DNA from: Cerasicoccus arenae
GTDB taxonomy: Bacteria > Verrucomicrobiota > Verrucomicrobiia > Opitutales > Cerasicoccaceae
NCBI RefSeq assembly: GCF_014651635.1
Contig: NZ_BMXG01000004.1
Span: 1 to 64,000 of the forward strand
Direction: 5' to 3'
DNA: 64,000 nucleotides
Both the position numbers and the translations under genes were made by a program. Positions 61,606 through 64,000 of this stretch are shown one piece after another. The notes under the pieces are model-generated. The model was not told the DNA's origin. It did no database searches and was given only the letters and a program-made list of their open reading frames with translations. Every line of letters begins with the position of its first letter. Within the stretch, counting starts at the first letter, position 1.

Positions 61606-62618
61606 CGAACGTGATCCAGATTGTGGGGGGGGGGCTGGCTGGGCTTGCACTGGGCATTGGCCTACGCGAACGAGGTGTGTCCGTTGTGGTGCACGAGGCG
61701 CATAATTATCCACGCCATCGTGTCTGTGGGGAATTCATTGCTGGACTGACGGACGAGACCCAAGATTTATTGGGCATTCGCGATAGTTTGAGCGATGCAC
61801 AGCTGTTAACTCGTTCAATTTGGCGGCTGGGTGACCGTGTGGTCTATGAGCAACAACTGCCTCGGCCTGCATTGGGCATCTCTCGCTATAGCTTGGACGC
61901 CCGCTTGGCTGAACGTTTTGTGGCGCTGGGCGGTGATCTGCGAATTGGTGCGCGGCTGGGGCCAACGGAGGACTTACCAGGCTGGGTCTGGTCACAAGGC
62001 CGTGAGCGCTGTGAAAGTGAATGGATTGGGCTTAAAATGCATTGTCAACAATTGGATTTAGATAGCGAGCTGGAGCTTCATTTGGGCGCACAGGCTTATG
62101 TTGGTTTGGCACCAGTGGAGGGGGGGAGGGTGAACGTCTGCGGGCTCTTTCGCCAACGCCCCGTCGCCGCCACGAGCCGCGTGGACCGCTTGCCCGCCTA
62201 TCTTGATGCCTGTGGGCTGGGGACATTGGCCGTGCGCGTCCGCGGAGGGCAGCCTGACTCAGTGAGCGCAGTGGGCGTGACGGCTTTATCCTATGAGCCA
62301 AGCCAGCCTGATGGCTGTGTTCGCTTGGGCGATCAATCTGGGCTAATCGCACCTTTTACGGGTAATGGCATGGCGCAGGCGCTCGAAGGTGCAGCGCTGG
62401 CTTTGGAGCCGCTGACCCGCTTTGCTGAAGGGCAGGGAGGGTGGCAACAGACGGCGGCGGAGATTAATGAACGTCTCCAGAAATCATTCAGGCACCGTCG
62501 GGCGATTGCGCGTTGGCTGCATCCGTGGCTGCTCAGTCCGCCGAAACAAAATCTGCTTGCGGTGCTTGCCCGAGCGCGACTCCTGCCCTTTGATGTCCTC
62601 TTTCGCCTGACGCATTGA
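61602..62618 (+). CDS. FAD-dependent oxidoreductase (geranylgeranyl reductase/monooxygenase-like)
   Basis: The 338-aa flavoprotein has the Rossmann motif IQIVGGGLAGLALGIGLRER, the central strand segment LDARLAERFVALGGDL and the second FAD motif RLGDQSGLIAPFTGNGMAQA. It belongs to the PHBH-like/geranylgeranyl reductase group, which includes ring hydroxylases and quinone-forming monooxygenases. Membership of an operon with a type III polyketide synthase suggests it oxidises the aromatic product to a hydroquinone or quinone; that is inference. A ten-G run at 61625-61634 codes for the GGG of the FAD motif. Confidence 0.9.
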   Translation: MTNVIQIVGGGLAGLALGIGLRERGVSVVVHEAHNYPRHRVCGEFIAGLTDETQDLLGIRDSLSDAQLLTRSIWRLGDRVVYEQQLPRPALGISRYSLDARLAERFVALGGDLRIGARLGPTEDLPGWVWSQGRERCESEWIGLKMHCQQLDLDSELELHLGAQAYVGLAPVEGGRVNVCGLFRQRPVAATSRVDRLPAYLDACGLGTLAVRVRGGQPDSVSAVGVTALSYEPSQPDGCVRLGDQSGLIAPFTGNGMAQALEGAALALEPLTRFAEGQGGWQQTAAEINERLQKSFRHRRAIARWLHPWLLSPPKQNLLAVLARARLLPFDVLFRLTH

Positions 62619-63652
62619 TGTATCTTCATTCCCTCGCCAATCGAGTTCCTCCGCAGTCCTACACTCAGTCGGATTGCTGGGAAATGGTCCAACGCACGTC
62701 TATTCTTGGCCAATTGGAGCCTCGCTATGCATACTTGCTGGAGCGCCTATTGAAGAAGCCCAACGGCATTGCCAAGCGCCATTTTGCGGCGGAGGATGTC
62801 GAGCAGCTCTTCACTCGTAGCCCCGAGCAATTGAATCATGAATTCCAGCGTGCCGCGCCCAAGCTGGCTGGTGAGGCTTTGAGTGATGCGTTGGAACGAG
62901 GAGGTTTGCGTGCACTAGACCTGGATGCATTGGTCATTTGCACCTGTACTGGCTACCTTTGCCCAGGGGTGAGCAGTTACGTGGCGGAGGATCTGGGCCT
63001 GCGGTCAGACTGTTTTCTTCAAGACTTGGTCGGGCTAGGCTGTGGCGCGGCAGTTCCTTCTTTGCGGAATGCTGCGGGCCTGATTGCGGCTAATCCATCG
63101 GCGAAGGTAGGTGTGATCGCGGTGGAAATCTGCTCGGCAGCTTTTTATACGGATAATGATGCCGGTGTGCTGGTTTCCCTATGTTTGTTTGCCGACGGTG
63201 CCAGCGCCAGTATTTGGTCGGGTGAGCCACCCAAGGGGGGGGGGTGGGGAGTAAGTGAATTCGCCACTGTGCACCAGCCTGAGAACCGTGAATTATTGCG
63301 TTTTGTAAATCATAATGGTTTCTTACGCAACAAGTTACATATTAGCGTGCCGACCCGTGCAGGAGAGGCCGTGCACTCGCTCTACGATCAACGAACTTCG
63401 AGAGGCGAGGTGATTGCTCATGCGGGCGGGCGGGACGTGATTGAGGCCTTGCGCGGTACACTGCCCGGTCAGAAACTGGTGGAAAGTGAAGTGGTTTTGC
63501 GCGAATATGGCAATATGAGTAGCCCTTCGGTGATGTTTGCGCTCGAAGAGCGGCTGAAGCAGTCGTCGAATAAGGCTGATTTATGGTTGACTAGCTTTGG
63601 CGCTGGTTTTGCGGCACACTCATGTGCGTTGGGTTGGTCGGAAGGGACTTAA
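62618..63652 (+). CDS. type III polyketide synthase
   Basis: The 344-aa protein starts at ATG 62618 (TGATG overlap). It shows the chalcone synthase-superfamily triad: Cys142 in LVGLGCGAAVPSLRNA, His268 in AHAGGRDVI, and Asn299 in REYGNMSSPSVMFALEE. The GFGPG-like loop near the end is SFGAGFAAHS. It condenses malonyl-CoA onto an acyl starter to give a resorcinol, pyrone or phloroglucinol. Starter and ring closure cannot be read from sequence. With the upstream methyltransferase and flavoprotein this forms a compact phenolic-lipid or quinone pathway. A ten-G run (63235-63244) lies within the gene. Confidence 0.93.
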   Translation: MYLHSLANRVPPQSYTQSDCWEMVQRTSILGQLEPRYAYLLERLLKKPNGIAKRHFAAEDVEQLFTRSPEQLNHEFQRAAPKLAGEALSDALERGGLRALDLDALVICTCTGYLCPGVSSYVAEDLGLRSDCFLQDLVGLGCGAAVPSLRNAAGLIAANPSAKVGVIAVEICSAAFYTDNDAGVLVSLCLFADGASASIWSGEPPKGGGWGVSEFATVHQPENRELLRFVNHNGFLRNKLHISVPTRAGEAVHSLYDQRTSRGEVIAHAGGRDVIEALRGTLPGQKLVESEVVLREYGNMSSPSVMFALEERLKQSSNKADLWLTSFGAGFAAHSCALGWSEGT

Positions 63653-63700
63653 GCCCTCTTTTTTGATGGGGTATTTGTGCTATCTATGTGTTTCCTGATC

Positions 63701-63730
63701 TTGACAATAGGTGGGGTGTCTTTTTAGTAT
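63701..63730 (+). promoter_or_regulatory. sigma-70-like promoter before the TerB-like gene
   Basis: TTGACA at 63701-63706 is separated by 18 bases from TAGTAT at 63725-63730. The TerB-like ATG at 63761 lies about 30 bases further. The spacing is one base longer than ideal. Confidence 0.55.
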
Positions 63731-63760
63731 TTCATTGAAGGTATTAACCTATTTGTTCTC

Positions 63761-64000
63761 ATGCCCACTGAGATTCTTCAGCCATCCAATGATCCTCGTC
63801 CGCTAGCAATCGCTAAACTAATGCTGGCTGTGGCGTGGGTGGAGGGAAAACTAAACCATGACGATGTGCTCAAGATTCAGCGCTATCTGGACAGCACAAT
63901 TGAGATGAATGATGAGGATATACACTCATTTAATCTCTATCATGAATATGCCGTTGAGCCCATGGAGCGTCGCCGCTTGGCGCGGCGTTTTGCGCAGCGT
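63761..64000 (+). CDS. TerB-like domain protein (3' end beyond window)
   Basis: At least 80 aa, cut by the window end. The sequence LAIAKLMLAVAWVEGKLNHD (about 15-34) is the start of a TerB/DjlA-type helical domain, and ERRRLARRFAQ closes the visible part. The domain occurs in tellurite resistance and in general membrane-stress proteins; its biochemical role is not established. The gene lies 108 bases after the polyketide synthase behind its own promoter-like element, so it is probably not part of that operon. Confidence 0.75.
   Translation, partial: MPTEILQPSNDPRPLAIAKLMLAVAWVEGKLNHDDVLKIQRYLDSTIEMNDEDIHSFNLYHEYAVEPMERRRLARRFAQR

Noticed and set aside
1-64000. tRNA, rRNA, riboswitch or prophage genes
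   Set aside because: Scanning intergenic gaps showed no cloverleaf-like segment with a TTCGA-type loop, no rRNA, no integrase or structural phage gene, and no FMN or other riboswitch ahead of the maf-ribE operon.

Overview
The window is a gene-dense, mostly housekeeping piece of a Gram-negative bacterial chromosome with roughly balanced to moderately high GC. The best guess is Verrucomicrobiota, Opitutia-like, made from gene content only: a PEP-CTERM protein, a prepilin-type protein with a verrucomicrobial-looking C-terminus, an SHD1-like secreted protein, LPS genes (LpxI, two family 9 glycosyltransferases, a WaaE-like transferase), and FecR, DUF481 and ankyrin exported proteins. No rRNA, tRNA, CRISPR array, prophage or transposase was found.

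Layout. 0.4-10.8 kb: VOC protein, DUF481 protein, lpdA, histidine phosphatase, ferredoxin, a 48-aa membrane protein, photolyase, ankyrin protein, pheA, AI-2E family permease, glutaredoxin. 11-20.9 kb: uvrA, sialate O-acetylesterase, nitroreductase, then a leftward block leuS, fecR-like, lpxI. 21-25.5 kb: VWA protein, a histidine kinase with a long Ser/Gln-rich extracytoplasmic region, and an OmpR-type regulator. 25.8-29.2 kb: a tightly coupled operon maf, tonB-like, rluA-like, ribE. 29.3-33.7 kb: LPS core glycosyltransferases, several with ATGA overlaps, ending in a HAD phosphatase. 33.7-47.1 kb: a degenerate zf-HC2-like protein, thioredoxin-like protein, nadB, YHYH protein, an unrecognised 150-aa protein, MBL hydrolase, an AT-rich patch with two overlapping small frames, SNF2 helicase, Wza-like exporter lipoprotein, acidic protein, pyrD, HAD hydrolase, ppk2.

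47.2-54.1 kb is the most interesting part: a heme locus. hemS, a PEP-CTERM protein, a secreted repeat protein and a pseudopilin run leftward; hmuT, hmuU and hmuV run rightward from the same intergenic region. The two secreted proteins of the hemS arm appear to share a beta-rich domain with a conserved Pro-His, so they may be surface heme-binding proteins. No outer-membrane heme receptor is present in the window.

54.1-64 kb: MoeB/ThiF-rhodanese, SHD1-like protein, a 94-bp palindrome, manC, a 542-bp cassette bounded by 37-bp inverted repeats and carrying one 73-aa membrane protein gene, ruvX, SGNH hydrolase, sodium:solute symporter, then an overlapping three-gene operon of methyltransferase, FAD oxidoreductase and type III polyketide synthase, and a TerB-like gene cut by the window edge.

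Several intergenic repeat families and unusually long G/C homopolymers inside coding sequences (8 to 12 nt, even in uvrA) are features of this genome that the genes do not explain.
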